A model generated the notes under the pieces. The model did no database searches. It was not told where the DNA came from and worked only from the letters and a program-made list of their open reading frames with translations. A stretch of DNA of 64,000 nt from contig NZ_CP046535.1 in assembly GCF_009739515.1 (NCBI RefSeq), positions 434,001 to 498,000 of the forward strand. The letters are read 5' to 3'. The DNA comes from Sphingomonas profundi (lineage in GTDB: Bacteria; Pseudomonadota; Alphaproteobacteria; Sphingomonadales; Sphingomonadaceae). The translations under genes were made by a program, and so were the position numbers. Below are positions 54,916 through 63,914 of this stretch, one piece after another. The stretch's first letter is position 1; each line of letters opens with the position of its first letter.

Positions 54916-57153
54916 TCAGGCGCTGAGACCCTGCGCCTTGATCGCCAGTGTGCGCTGCATCTCCGGGCTGAGATCGAAGCCGCCGGTCGCGGCGCCCGCG
55001 CGCATCGGCGCCAGCGCCATGCGGGCGTCGTCGGTGCCGCCGTCCAGCGCCGCCGCGAGCTTGGGCGCCACGCGGATGAAGCGGGTATGGCCGACGGCGT
55101 TCACCGCCGCGTCCGCGCCGCCCTGGGTAGCGACGGCGAGCAGCCGCGCCGCCTCCGCCTTGTCCGGCCCGTAGACCTCCACCCGCCGCGCCGCCTCGAC
55201 CGGCGCCTCGCCCGGCTTCGCCGTCTCGTCCACCGTCAGCAGCTTGAACTCGGTGGCGAGCGGCCCGGCCAGCGCGACCGCCGCCTGCCGGGCGGCCGGA
55301 TGATCGCCGAGCGCCACGACGGCGTTGAGCGCCGCCACCGCCGGCTCCACGCCGCGCGTGCCGTTCACGGCGAGCACCTGGCCCACCTCCGGCGTGAACA
55401 GATCCTGCGCGATCCGCTCCTCCTGCCGGCTCGTCGGCGGTGCGACCTTCACCTCCAGCCGGTTCGAGAAGACGGCGCGGCCGTCCACCCGCAGCATCGC
55501 CTGGACGATGTAGCGGCCCGGCTCGGCCATGTCCCAGCCGTTGCGCCCCGCGCCGACGAGCACACTGTCGTAGAGCGCCTCGCCCGTGCCGAGGATGATG
55601 TCCTCGCCCTCGCCGCAGTGGCGCGAGAAGGGCATCCACTGGCGCGCCGGCCTGCCGTCCTTCTTGATGATGAGGGTCAGGTCGTCCCGCTCCGACAGGC
55701 GCGCGGCGGGCACCATGCGGGCGCGGCCGCTGCGGTTGGCCAGCGCCATCTCCACCACCGGCGGCAGCAGATAGGGCAGGCTGTCGTCCCTGGTGGCGTT
55801 GATCGAGAGGGTGAGGGCGAACTCGTCGTTGGTGTCGAGGATCGACTGCTCGAAGCCGTGATGATCGAACCAGTCGGCATTGCCCATCTCGACGAAGCGT
55901 TCCGGCGCGTGGCGCATGAACAGCAGCTCGGCATCGGTGAAGCGGAACGGGAAGTCGGCGAAGAAGGCCGACTGGCCGCCCGCCACGTTGTACGGGTAGT
56001 TCATGAAGCTGCGCGCCTCCGGATCGTTGGCGAGCGCGATCCACGGCGTGCCGAGCGCCTTCTGCCAGCTGTGGGCGAGGTTGAAGGCGTGGCCCATCTC
56101 GTGCGCCGCCGTCCAGAAGCGCATCCGCCGCACCCAGGCATCGGGCGCGGCATCGCCGGCGGGGGCGTTGGCGATGAACGCCTCGGTGAAGATCGCCGTG
56201 CCCTGGCGGTGGTTCGGCCCGATATCGTCGAACATGATGCCGCCCAGGTTGGTGCCCTGTTCGTGCAGCGCGGCGAACAGCACCCACAGGTTCCACTGCG
56301 CCTTGTTCGCGAAGCGGGACCAGTAGATCTGCATCGCATCGTGCATCTCCTGGTCGCTCCAGCGCTGGTCGGCGCCGGCCTTGCTCAGCGGCACCGACCC
56401 GCTGCCCGGGGAGATGGTGGCATCGAAGCCGGCGCGGCGGTAGACGGTCTGCAGGCTCAGCGTCTCGCTGGCGATCGTCGCCGGGCGGTTCGGGTGATCG
56501 AACGTCTTGATCTCGGTGACGGCATGGGCGCCGGGAACCGTATCGAACTCGAACTCGACCGGGTGGAAGTAGCTGGACGACCACATGTAGGTGCGGGTGA
56601 AGCTGGCGGCGCTGCCGCCGGAGAAGGTCGCCTCCACCTTGCGCTGGCCCAGCAGCAGGCTGCGGGTGACTTTCAGCGCGATGCTGGTGTGCGGCACGGC
56701 GGCGACGTTGCCGTCCTTGAACCAGATCGGGCCGGAATAGGTGTTGGTGCCCGTCTTGGTCAGCGAGGCGACCCAGCTGGCGACGGCGGTGAACAGGTTG
56801 GAGCGGGTGCCGCTGACCGTCATCTGCGGATACCGGCCGTCTATGTCGAGCCGCAGCTGCTCGCGCTGGTACAGGGTGAGGGCGCTGACATCGTCGTCGT
56901 AGACGAGGTCGGCCGCCTCGTGTCCGCCGGGCAGCGGTTTGGGGACGGGCAGCGGCAGCGGCAGCGGCAGCGGGTTCGGCAGCCGGATCGTGCGGGTGAA
57001 GGTGTAGAGGCCGCTGGCGGTGAGCAGGAACGGGATGTTCGGCACCGGCCGCGGCACGGGCAGCGGGCGCGGCAGATCGACGGCGTCGCTGTCGATCTGA
57101 AAGTCGGCGTCCAGCGCCGCGTCATAGTCGGTCGGATCATAATCGGCGGTCAT
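54916..57153 (-). CDS. Zincin-like putative metalloprotease with Pro-Leu repeat
   Basis: 745 aa without an evident signal peptide. An acidic N terminus is followed by two Pro-rich runs (PRPLPVPRPVP at 29-38, then alternating Leu-Pro at 59-75). The central region has the zinc motif HEMGHAFNLAH (351-361), the extended HExxHxxxxxH form, and a downstream Met-turn-like RSFMNYPYN (near 385). A C-terminal half of about 330 residues is beta-rich with an Ala-rich end (TDDARMALAPMRAGAATGG). No annotated family is recognised. Likely secreted by a leaderless route or intracellular. Cotranscribed with the 103-aa gene. Confidence 0.7.
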   Translation of the reverse strand: MTADYDPTDYDAALDADFQIDSDAVDLPRPLPVPRPVPNIPFLLTASGLYTFTRTIRLPNPLPLPLPLPVPKPLPGGHEAADLVYDDDVSALTLYQREQLRLDIDGRYPQMTVSGTRSNLFTAVASWVASLTKTGTNTYSGPIWFKDGNVAAVPHTSIALKVTRSLLLGQRKVEATFSGGSAASFTRTYMWSSSYFHPVEFEFDTVPGAHAVTEIKTFDHPNRPATIASETLSLQTVYRRAGFDATISPGSGSVPLSKAGADQRWSDQEMHDAMQIYWSRFANKAQWNLWVLFAALHEQGTNLGGIMFDDIGPNHRQGTAIFTEAFIANAPAGDAAPDAWVRRMRFWTAAHEMGHAFNLAHSWQKALGTPWIALANDPEARSFMNYPYNVAGGQSAFFADFPFRFTDAELLFMRHAPERFVEMGNADWFDHHGFEQSILDTNDEFALTLSINATRDDSLPYLLPPVVEMALANRSGRARMVPAARLSERDDLTLIIKKDGRPARQWMPFSRHCGEGEDIILGTGEALYDSVLVGAGRNGWDMAEPGRYIVQAMLRVDGRAVFSNRLEVKVAPPTSRQEERIAQDLFTPEVGQVLAVNGTRGVEPAVAALNAVVALGDHPAARQAAVALAGPLATEFKLLTVDETAKPGEAPVEAARRVEVYGPDKAEAARLLAVATQGGADAAVNAVGHTRFIRVAPKLAAALDGGTDDARMALAPMRAGAATGGFDLSPEMQRTLAIKAQGLSA

Positions 57154-57451
57154 CGCAACTCTCCTCGGGGAAGGAGCGAGCGCCGTGGACGATCGTCGCC
57201 CATGTGCCGCCCCGCCTTGCCGGATCGCATCGCCGCCGTGAAGCGAGCGGCATCGTAGCGTGAAAATCGCGTGAAAAGCGCCGACCGTATAGTTGCCATC
57301 AGGGATCCACCATTACGGTGGCGAAAATGACGGTATTTGTCCCGTCGAAAGTACGGTCTTGTCTTCCTCGTAAGCTTTTGTTTACGCATTCTGCTTGATG
57401 AGCATAAGGGCAGGGGGCTGAAAGGTCGCCCGCCTTCGGGGGGAGGGGCAC

Positions 57452-57658
57452 ATGCACGAAACCGATCTTGCCTATTACGATCGCCGCCTAGATCAGGAGA
57501 CGCGTCTCGCCGACAGCGCGCGCACGCCGGAAGCGGCGGCCGTCCACCGCATGCTGGCGCAGATCTACGCCGAGCAGGTGCGGCGTCTGCGCGCGAACGG
57601 CCCGCGCCTCACGATCGTGCCGCGCGACGAGGAGCCGGTGCGGCGCGCCGCCGCGTGA
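57452..57658 (+). CDS. Small hypothetical protein
   Basis: 68 aa, charged and helical (YYDRRLDQETRLADSARTPEAA, HRMLAQIYAEQVRRL). Short proteins of this form are frequent in sphingomonads. A strong GGGGGGAGGGG site lies just upstream, which supports translation. The AT-richer 298 bp between it and the divergent zincin-like gene (57154-57451) must hold promoters for both; none could be assigned. Confidence 0.6.
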   Translation: MHETDLAYYDRRLDQETRLADSARTPEAAAVHRMLAQIYAEQVRRLRANGPRLTIVPRDEEPVRRAAA

Positions 57659-57787
57659 GCGGAATAGCTGAACGAATATAACGGCTTGGATATGGCCGGC
57701 GACCATCTTCGCGTGGGCGGCGGCGGAACCGATCGGGCGGCGTTGCTTTCTTCGCGATAGCCACGCACGCGCGCCGAAGGAACCGCC

Positions 57788-58309
57788 ATGGACAGCATCG
57801 AGCTTGACCCCGCCATCGATCGCGGCGGCGCCATGCAGCGCATCGCGATCAGCCTGACGATCAACGGCACGCCCCGCCGCTTCTCCATCGAGCCATGGAC
57901 GACTCTGCTGGACCTGCTGCGCGAGCAGGAGGGCCTGACCGGCACCAAGAAGGGCTGCGATCACGGCCAGTGCGGCGCCTGCACCGTGCTGATCGACGGC
58001 AAGCGGATCAACAGCTGCCTCGCGCTCGCCGTATCGCGCGACGGCGCCGACATCGTGACGGTGGAGGGGCTGGCGGACGGCGATGCGCTGCACCCGCTGC
58101 AGCAGGCGTTCATCGATCATGACGCTTTCCAGTGCGGCTATTGCACGCCGGGGCAGATCTGCTCCGCCCAGGGCCTCATCAACGAGGGGCGGGCGACGAG
58201 CCGAGACGAGGTGCGCGAGATGATGAGCGGCAATCTCTGCCGCTGCGGCGCCTATACGAACATCACCGATGCGGTGCTGGACGTGATCGGCCGGGAGACG
58301 GCGCGATGA
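57788..58309 (+). CDS. Aldehyde oxidoreductase 2Fe-2S subunit (PaoA/XdhC-type small subunit)
   Basis: 173 aa. Plant-type ferredoxin domain with KGCDHGQCGACTVLIDGKR and NSC, then the all-helical second cluster domain with CGYCTPGQICSAQ and CRCGAYTNI. Passes electrons from the molybdenum site to FAD. E. coli PaoA has a Tat leader; this protein lacks one, so the complex is probably cytoplasmic. ATG at 57833 is another in-frame Met. ATGA overlap with the FAD subunit gene. Confidence 0.92.
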   Translation: MDSIELDPAIDRGGAMQRIAISLTINGTPRRFSIEPWTTLLDLLREQEGLTGTKKGCDHGQCGACTVLIDGKRINSCLALAVSRDGADIVTVEGLADGDALHPLQQAFIDHDAFQCGYCTPGQICSAQGLINEGRATSRDEVREMMSGNLCRCGAYTNITDAVLDVIGRETAR

Positions 58310-59319
58310 ACCGCTTCGCCTATGCCCGCCCGACCGACCTTGCCACCGCCGTGAAGGAGGGACGGCCGCAGTCCGTGCGCTATCTGGCGGGCGGCACCAA
58401 CCTGGTCGACCTCATGAAGGAGGATGTCGAGCGGCCGGAGCGGATCGTCGACATCAACGGCCTGCCGCTGCGCGCGATCGAGGAGCGCGAGGACGGCGGC
58501 CTGCGGCTGGGCGCGCTGGCGACGAACGCGGACACCGCGTGGGACGCGCGGGTGGAGGAACGCTACCCGCTGCTCGCCTCCGCAATCATGGCGGGCGCCA
58601 GCCCGCAGCTGCGCAACGCGGCGACCAACGGCGGCAACCTGAACCAGCGCACGCGCTGCTATTATTTCTACGATACGGCGACCCCGTGCAACAAGCGCGC
58701 GCCGGGATCGGGCTGCGGCGCGATCGGCGGGGTGAACCGCATCCACGCCATATTGGGCGCGAGCGCCGCCTGCATCGCGACCCATCCGTCCGACATGTGC
58801 GTCGCGCTGGCGGCGCTGGACGCGACCGTGCAGGTGACGGGGCCGGACGGCACGCGGGCGATCCCGATCGCCGACTATCACCGTCTGCCCGGCGCGGAGC
58901 CGTGGCGGGACAATAACCTGCAACCCGGCGAGCTGGTGACCGCGATCGACCTGCCGGCGGATACGTTCGCCGAGAATTACACGTATCTGAAGCTGCGCGA
59001 TCGCCTGTCCTACGCCTTCGCCCTCGTCTCCGTGGCGGTGGCGATGCGGCTGGAGGAGGGACGCATCGCCGAGGCGCGGGTGGCGCTGGGCGGCGTGGCG
59101 CACAAGCCGTGGCGCGTGCCCAATGCCGAGAGCCTGCTGCGCGGCGAGGTGCCGACGCAGAACGCCTTTCTGGCCGCCGCCCACGCGATCACCGAAGGCG
59201 CGGTGGGGCAGGGCGACAACGGCTTCAAGATCGCGCTGGCCCGCAAGGCGATCGTGCGGGCGCTGGCGCAGGCGGCGGCCGGCACGCCGCAGTCGCAGAC
59301 CGACAAGCGCGTCGCCTGA
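58306..59319 (+). CDS. Aldehyde oxidoreductase FAD-binding subunit (PaoB-type)
   Basis: 337 aa. FAD pocket VRYLAGGTNLVDLMKEDV and ASPQLRNAATNGGNLNQRTRC. It has a Cys-containing insertion RCYYFYDTATPCNKR then GSGCGA, as in PaoB, where it holds an additional 4Fe-4S cluster. C-terminal CO-dehydrogenase flavoprotein domain (YTYLKLRDRLSYAFALVSVAVAM). Middle gene of the three-subunit unit. Confidence 0.9.
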   Translation: MNRFAYARPTDLATAVKEGRPQSVRYLAGGTNLVDLMKEDVERPERIVDINGLPLRAIEEREDGGLRLGALATNADTAWDARVEERYPLLASAIMAGASPQLRNAATNGGNLNQRTRCYYFYDTATPCNKRAPGSGCGAIGGVNRIHAILGASAACIATHPSDMCVALAALDATVQVTGPDGTRAIPIADYHRLPGAEPWRDNNLQPGELVTAIDLPADTFAENYTYLKLRDRLSYAFALVSVAVAMRLEEGRIAEARVALGGVAHKPWRVPNAESLLRGEVPTQNAFLAAAHAITEGAVGQGDNGFKIALARKAIVRALAQAAAGTPQSQTDKRVA

Positions 59320-59325
59320 GGAGAG

Positions 59326-61584
59326 ATGGACATGGCTACCGCAGCGAACCCGCGCGTCGGCATCGGCACCCCGCTCAGCCGCGTGGACGGCGTGGCGAAG
59401 GTGACGGGCCAGGCGAAATATGCCGCCGAGCAGAAGCCCGCCGACATGCTCTACGGCTTCATCGTCTCGGGCGGCATCGCCCGGGGCAGGATAACCGAGA
59501 TCGACGAGGCGGCGGCCCGCGCGGTGCCGGGCGTCGTGGAGGTGATGACCCATCGCAACCGGCCGAGCGAAGCGTGGTTCGATCGATCGCACCGCGATCA
59601 GGTGGCGCCGCCGGGCTCGCCCTTCCGCCCGCTCTACGACGACGTGATCCACTTCAGCGGCCAGCCGGTGGCGGTGGTGCTGGCCGAGACGTTCGAGGCG
59701 GCACGGCACGCCGCCGCGCTGATCGAGGTGCGCTATGCGGAAGAGCCGCACAATACCGACTTCGACAGGTCGCTGGCCGAGAAGTTCATGCCCGCCAAGA
59801 AGCGCAGCACCTACCACCCGCCCAAGAACCGGGGCGATGCCGAAAAGGCGTTCGCCGCGGCGCCGCTGAAGGTGGAGGCCGAATATCGCCTGGCGACCGA
59901 GCATCACAATCCGATGGAGATGCACGCGACCACGGTGGAGTGGGAGGGCGACGGCAAGATCACCGTCCACGATAAGACGCAGGGTTCGCAGAACGTGCAG
60001 GCGTATCTCAGCGCCGTGTTCGGCCTCTCGGCCAAGGATGTGCGGGTGCTGAACCCCTATGTGGGCGGCGGCTTCGGATCGGGGCTGCGGCCGCAATATA
60101 ACGTCCACCTGGCGGTGCAGGCCGCGCTGATGCTGAAGCGGTCGGTGCGGGTGGGGCTCACCCGGCAGCAGATGTTCACCCACGTCCACCGACCGGAGGC
60201 GGTGCAGCATGTGAAGCTGGGCGCCGAGGCGGACGGCCGGCTGAGCGCGATCGTCAATACCGCGACGACGGCCACCTCGCGGTACGAGAACTATATGGAG
60301 GATGTCGTCATCTGGGGCCTGATCAACTATGATTGCCCCAATGCCGCCGGCGACTACATGATCGCGCCGGCCGATACCGCCACACCGGGCGACATGCGCG
60401 CGCCCGGCGCCGCCACGGGCATGACCCTGTTCGAGATCGCGATCGACGAGATGGCCGTGAAGGCGGGGGTGGATCCGCTCGCCTTCCGGCTGCTCAACTA
60501 TTCCGCCAAGGACGCGATGAACGATACGGAGTTCACCAGCAAGGCGCTGCGCGAGGCCTATGCCGCCGGCGCCGAGGCGTTCGGTTGGCAGAAGCGCCGG
60601 CCCGAGCCGCGATCGATGCGGGACGGCCGCGAGCTCGTCGGCTGGGGCGTCGCCACCGGCATGTGGGACGCGATGTTCTCCAAGACGTCGGCGCGGGCCA
60701 CGCTCTCGGCGAACGGCCATCTGGAGGTGGCGAGCGCCGGCTCGGACATCGGCACCGGCACCTATACGGTGATGACGCAGGTGGCCGCCGACACGCTGGG
60801 CCTGCCGCCGGAGCAGATCACCGCCCGCCTGGGCGATTCCGATCTCCCCGCCTCGCCGGTGGAGGGCGGATCGTGGATGGCGGCGTCGGTGGGCGCGGCT
60901 GTGCAACTGGCCTGCCGCTCGGTGGGCGAGGCGCTGCTGAAGGCGGCGGCGAAGCTTGAGGGCCGGCCGCTGGGCAAGGCGGGGATCGAGGACGTGTCGT
61001 TCGAGGGCGGGCGCATCGTGCTGAAGGCCGATCCGGGCGTCAGCGTCGGCTTCGGTGAGGCGATGCGCGCGGCGAACCTCGATCGCATCGAGGTGGAGGA
61101 AACGGCGAGCGCGGGGATCAGCGGCATGATCAGCCAGATGCGCAAGTCACGCAATACGCACAGCGCCGTGTTCGCCGAAGTGAAGGTGGACGAGGAACTG
61201 GGCGTCGTGCGCGTCACCCGCATCGTCAACGCGGTGGCGGCCGGGCGCATCATCAACCCCAAGACGGCGCGCAGCCAGATCCTGGGGGGCGTGGTGATGG
61301 GGATCGGCATGGCGCTGCATGAGGAAACGTTCATGGACGCGAAGCTCGGCCGCTTCATGAACCACAATTTCGCCGAATATCACGTGCCGGTGAATGCCGA
61401 CGTGGACGCGATCGAGGTGATCTTCGTGGACGAGCCCGACCCGGAGGTGACGCCGCTGGGCGTGAAGGGGTTGGGCGAGATCGGCATCGTCGGCACCGCC
61501 GCCGCCATCGCCAACGCCATCTGGCACGCCACCGGCAAGCGCGTGCGATCGCTGCCGATCACGATCGACGCGCTGCTGGACTAA
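59326..61584 (+). CDS. Aldehyde oxidoreductase molybdenum-binding subunit (PaoC-type)
   Basis: 752 aa. Moco-binding large subunit: GIGTPLSRVDGVAKVTGQAKY, NPYVGGGFGSGLRPQYNVHLA, the SAGSDIGTGTYTVMTQVAAD block and the active-site Glu in VKGLGEIGIVGTAAAIANA. Oxidises aldehydes or N-heterocycles; the E. coli homologue PaoC has broad aromatic aldehyde range. ATG at 59332 is an alternative start. A maturation chaperone gene (PaoD/XdhC) is not adjacent. Confidence 0.92.
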   Translation: MDMATAANPRVGIGTPLSRVDGVAKVTGQAKYAAEQKPADMLYGFIVSGGIARGRITEIDEAAARAVPGVVEVMTHRNRPSEAWFDRSHRDQVAPPGSPFRPLYDDVIHFSGQPVAVVLAETFEAARHAAALIEVRYAEEPHNTDFDRSLAEKFMPAKKRSTYHPPKNRGDAEKAFAAAPLKVEAEYRLATEHHNPMEMHATTVEWEGDGKITVHDKTQGSQNVQAYLSAVFGLSAKDVRVLNPYVGGGFGSGLRPQYNVHLAVQAALMLKRSVRVGLTRQQMFTHVHRPEAVQHVKLGAEADGRLSAIVNTATTATSRYENYMEDVVIWGLINYDCPNAAGDYMIAPADTATPGDMRAPGAATGMTLFEIAIDEMAVKAGVDPLAFRLLNYSAKDAMNDTEFTSKALREAYAAGAEAFGWQKRRPEPRSMRDGRELVGWGVATGMWDAMFSKTSARATLSANGHLEVASAGSDIGTGTYTVMTQVAADTLGLPPEQITARLGDSDLPASPVEGGSWMAASVGAAVQLACRSVGEALLKAAAKLEGRPLGKAGIEDVSFEGGRIVLKADPGVSVGFGEAMRAANLDRIEVEETASAGISGMISQMRKSRNTHSAVFAEVKVDEELGVVRVTRIVNAVAAGRIINPKTARSQILGGVVMGIGMALHEETFMDAKLGRFMNHNFAEYHVPVNADVDAIEVIFVDEPDPEVTPLGVKGLGEIGIVGTAAAIANAIWHATGKRVRSLPITIDALLD

Positions 61585-61612
61585 CGCGGATCGACAGCAA
61601 GCATTTTGCATG

Positions 61613-61641
61613 TTCGCTCATCCTGAGGAGGGCTGAGCGAA
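61613..61641. repeat. REP-like palindrome
   Basis: TTCGCTCA and TGAGCGAA flank a TCCTGAGGAGGGC centre between the convergent molybdenum-subunit and thyA genes. Resembles dispersed intergenic repeats of sphingomonads and may act as a bidirectional terminator. Confidence 0.5.
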
Positions 61642-61659
61642 GGCGTAGACCCCTTGGAC

Positions 61660-62556
61660 TCAGACCGCCACGTCGCCTTGGATCGGGGGATGGGGATCGT
61701 AGCCGGAGACGGCGAAATCCTCGATCGCATAGCCGTCGATGCTGTCCGCCCGGCGGGTGAGGCGCATCGACGGAAAGCCGCGTGGCGCGCGCGCGATTTG
61801 GGCGCGGGCCTGATCGACGTGGTTGGTATAGAGGTGGACGTCGCCGCCGACCCACACCAGCTCGCCGGGCCGCAGCCCCGCCTGATCGGCCAGCATCAGC
61901 AGCAACGCCGATGCGCCGACGAAGTTGAACGCGGCGCCGAGGAACAGATCGCAGGACCGCTGGTAGAGCAGGCAATCCAGCCGCCCGTCCTGCGTCACAT
62001 GATATTGGTAGACCATGTGGCACGGCGGCAGCGCCATCGCGCCGAGATCCGCCACGTTCCAGCCGTGGAAGAGCAGCCGGCGGCTGGCCGGCGTCTCGCG
62101 CAGACCGGTGACGAGGGCGGCGATCTGGTCGTGCTCGCGGCCGTCCGGCCCCAGCCAGCGGCGCCACTGCTTGCCGTAGACGGGGCCGAGATCGCCCCAG
62201 CGCGCGGCGAAGGCGTCATCCTCCAATATCCGCCGCTCGAATGCGGGCTGGTCGATCGGATCGCCGGTCTCGGCGCGGTAGCGGGCGAGCGGCCAGTCGC
62301 TCCAGATGCGGACATTCTGCCGCAGCAGCGGGCGGATGCTGGTGTCGCCGGTGAGGAACCAGAGCATCTCCTTCACCGCCGTCTTCCAGTAGACGCGCTT
62401 GGTGGTCAGGATCGGGGCGCGACCGTCGGAGAGATCGAAGCGCAGCAGCGCGCCGAACAGCGCCAGCGTGCCGACGCCGGTCCGGTCCACCCGCCGGTCG
62501 CCGCGGGACAGAACCGCGTCCACCAGCGACAGATATTGATGCTCGGGATCGATCAT
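61660..62556 (-). CDS. thyA: Thymidylate synthase
   Basis: 298 aa. Converts dUMP to dTMP using methylene-tetrahydrofolate. Arg loop RRVDRTGVGTLALFG, TTKRVYWKTAVKEMLWFL, nucleophile Cys179 in LPPCHMVYQYHV, then QRSCDLFLGAAFN and the C-terminal HLYTNHVDQ. The frame stays open upstream to 62853 but the ATG at 62556 gives the standard length. Confidence 0.95.
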   Translation of the reverse strand: MIDPEHQYLSLVDAVLSRGDRRVDRTGVGTLALFGALLRFDLSDGRAPILTTKRVYWKTAVKEMLWFLTGDTSIRPLLRQNVRIWSDWPLARYRAETGDPIDQPAFERRILEDDAFAARWGDLGPVYGKQWRRWLGPDGREHDQIAALVTGLRETPASRRLLFHGWNVADLGAMALPPCHMVYQYHVTQDGRLDCLLYQRSCDLFLGAAFNFVGASALLLMLADQAGLRPGELVWVGGDVHLYTNHVDQARAQIARAPRGFPSMRLTRRADSIDGYAIEDFAVSGYDPHPPIQGDVAV

Positions 62557-62768
62557 GCGGCGCGTCTCGCAGAGAATAAGCGTGTCGCCAACCGCGATCA
62601 GCGCATGCACGCGCCGGATCGCGCGAACGCGGAGGACGGCTCGGACAGGCGCTTGGTCCAAAGTGGACACTTTCTCCCGTGTAACCCTCCCGTAACTGCG
62701 GAAACGGAGTAGCTTCGGCTTCCTCCCGACCAAATCGGTGCGGCACTGTCCAATTCCCTGGGGTGAGG

Positions 62769-63179
62769 ATGGGCATGCCGGCAGCGGCGATCTTGGATGA
62801 GGCGGTGAGGGTCGATGGGGTGGCCGCGGCGACGGCCCTCTTCGCGCCTGCATTCCGGGAAAAGGCCCATGAGACGCTCTGCGTCGCGCATCTCGATGGC
62901 GAGCGGCGGCTGATCGGCCTGCGGCTGCACGATTCGCATCTGTGCAACGCGATCACGTTCCCGATGCGCGCGCTGGTGCGGGATGCGCTGCTGCTGGACT
63001 CGGCGGGGCTGGTGATCGGCCACAATCATCCGAGCGGCGATCCGGCTCCGAGCCGGCAGGATCTGATCTCCACCCGCACGCTGGCGGGGCTGATGCGGCG
63101 GCTGAACGTCCGGCTGCTCGATCACCTGATCTTCGCGGGCGACGATTGGCGCAGCATGTGCGCCATGGGCCTGCTCTGA
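62769..63179 (+). CDS. RadC-like JAB-domain protein, short form
   Basis: 136 aa. It has the metal-binding JAB pattern IGHNHPSGDPAPS (about residues 82-94) followed by TRTLAGLMRRLNVRLLDHLIF, as in RadC, but lacks the N-terminal helix-hairpin-helix part of full RadC (about 220 aa). Divergent from thyA with 212 bp between. RadC-like proteins are of uncertain function; this short form may be a mobile-element relict or an independent enzyme. Confidence 0.8.
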   Translation: MGMPAAAILDEAVRVDGVAAATALFAPAFREKAHETLCVAHLDGERRLIGLRLHDSHLCNAITFPMRALVRDALLLDSAGLVIGHNHPSGDPAPSRQDLISTRTLAGLMRRLNVRLLDHLIFAGDDWRSMCAMGLL

Positions 63180-63182
63180 GGC

Positions 63183-63914
63183 TCAGCCGGCGGTGCCGGC
63201 CATCGTGCAGGGAACGATCGTCTCCGGCGCCGGTCGCGGGCCGGCCGCCTCGTACAATGCGAGATAGGCGTCGGCCGCGCGCAGCGTCATCCGCGTCACC
63301 CTTGTATAGCCCACCGCGCGCATCTCGCAGTCGAGCAGGGCGGGCGGCGTGCCGTGCTGCGAGGTCGGCCGGTCGGCATCGACCAGAACGATGCGGCCGC
63401 CGTTGCGCAGCGACGGGCGCAGCCGCCAGAGGAACTCGTAGGGCGCGGCGATCTCATGGTACATGTGCACCATGAAGACGCGGTCGAAGCTGTTGGCCGG
63501 CAGCTTCGGATCGGCCGGCGATCCCAGGCGGACGCTGACATTGTCGAGCCGCTCGCGCGTGGCCCGCTCGGCCAGCGTGTCGCGCACGGCCGGCACGATG
63601 TCCTCGGCCAGCACCCGCCCGCTCTTGCCGACGCGCTGGGCCAGGCGGACCGTGTAATAGCCTTCGCCGGCGCCGATATCGGCCACCGTCATGCCGCGGG
63701 CGATGCCGGCCTTGTCCATCACCGTGCCCGCCTCCCGGATGCGATCGCGATCCTCCTCGGTGGAGAAGCGGCTGGAGACGATCGGCGCCACCGGGCGGTG
63801 TGCCTCGGGAAACAGGCGGGAGGAGACGTCGGCGTCCGTCCTCGGCTTGGCCGAGCCGCAGCTCGCCAGCGACGCGAACAGCAGGATCGCCGTGCTTCCC
63901 GCGCCGCGCACCAT
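63183..63914 (-). CDS. Lipoprotein SAM-dependent methyltransferase-like protein
   Basis: 243 aa. Lipobox LASC (Cys19) after a hydrophobic leader suggests export and lipid attachment. The body is a class I methyltransferase fold: MTVADIGAGEGYYTVRLAQRVGKSGRVLAEDI, RLGSPADPKLPANSFDRVFMVHMYHEI and GGRIVLVDADRP. SAM is not expected in the periplasm, so the ligand or location is uncertain. Translationally coupled to prfB (TGATG). Confidence 0.8.
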   Translation of the reverse strand: MVRGAGSTAILLFASLASCGSAKPRTDADVSSRLFPEAHRPVAPIVSSRFSTEEDRDRIREAGTVMDKAGIARGMTVADIGAGEGYYTVRLAQRVGKSGRVLAEDIVPAVRDTLAERATRERLDNVSVRLGSPADPKLPANSFDRVFMVHMYHEIAAPYEFLWRLRPSLRNGGRIVLVDADRPTSQHGTPPALLDCEMRAVGYTRVTRMTLRAADAYLALYEAAGPRPAPETIVPCTMAGTAG

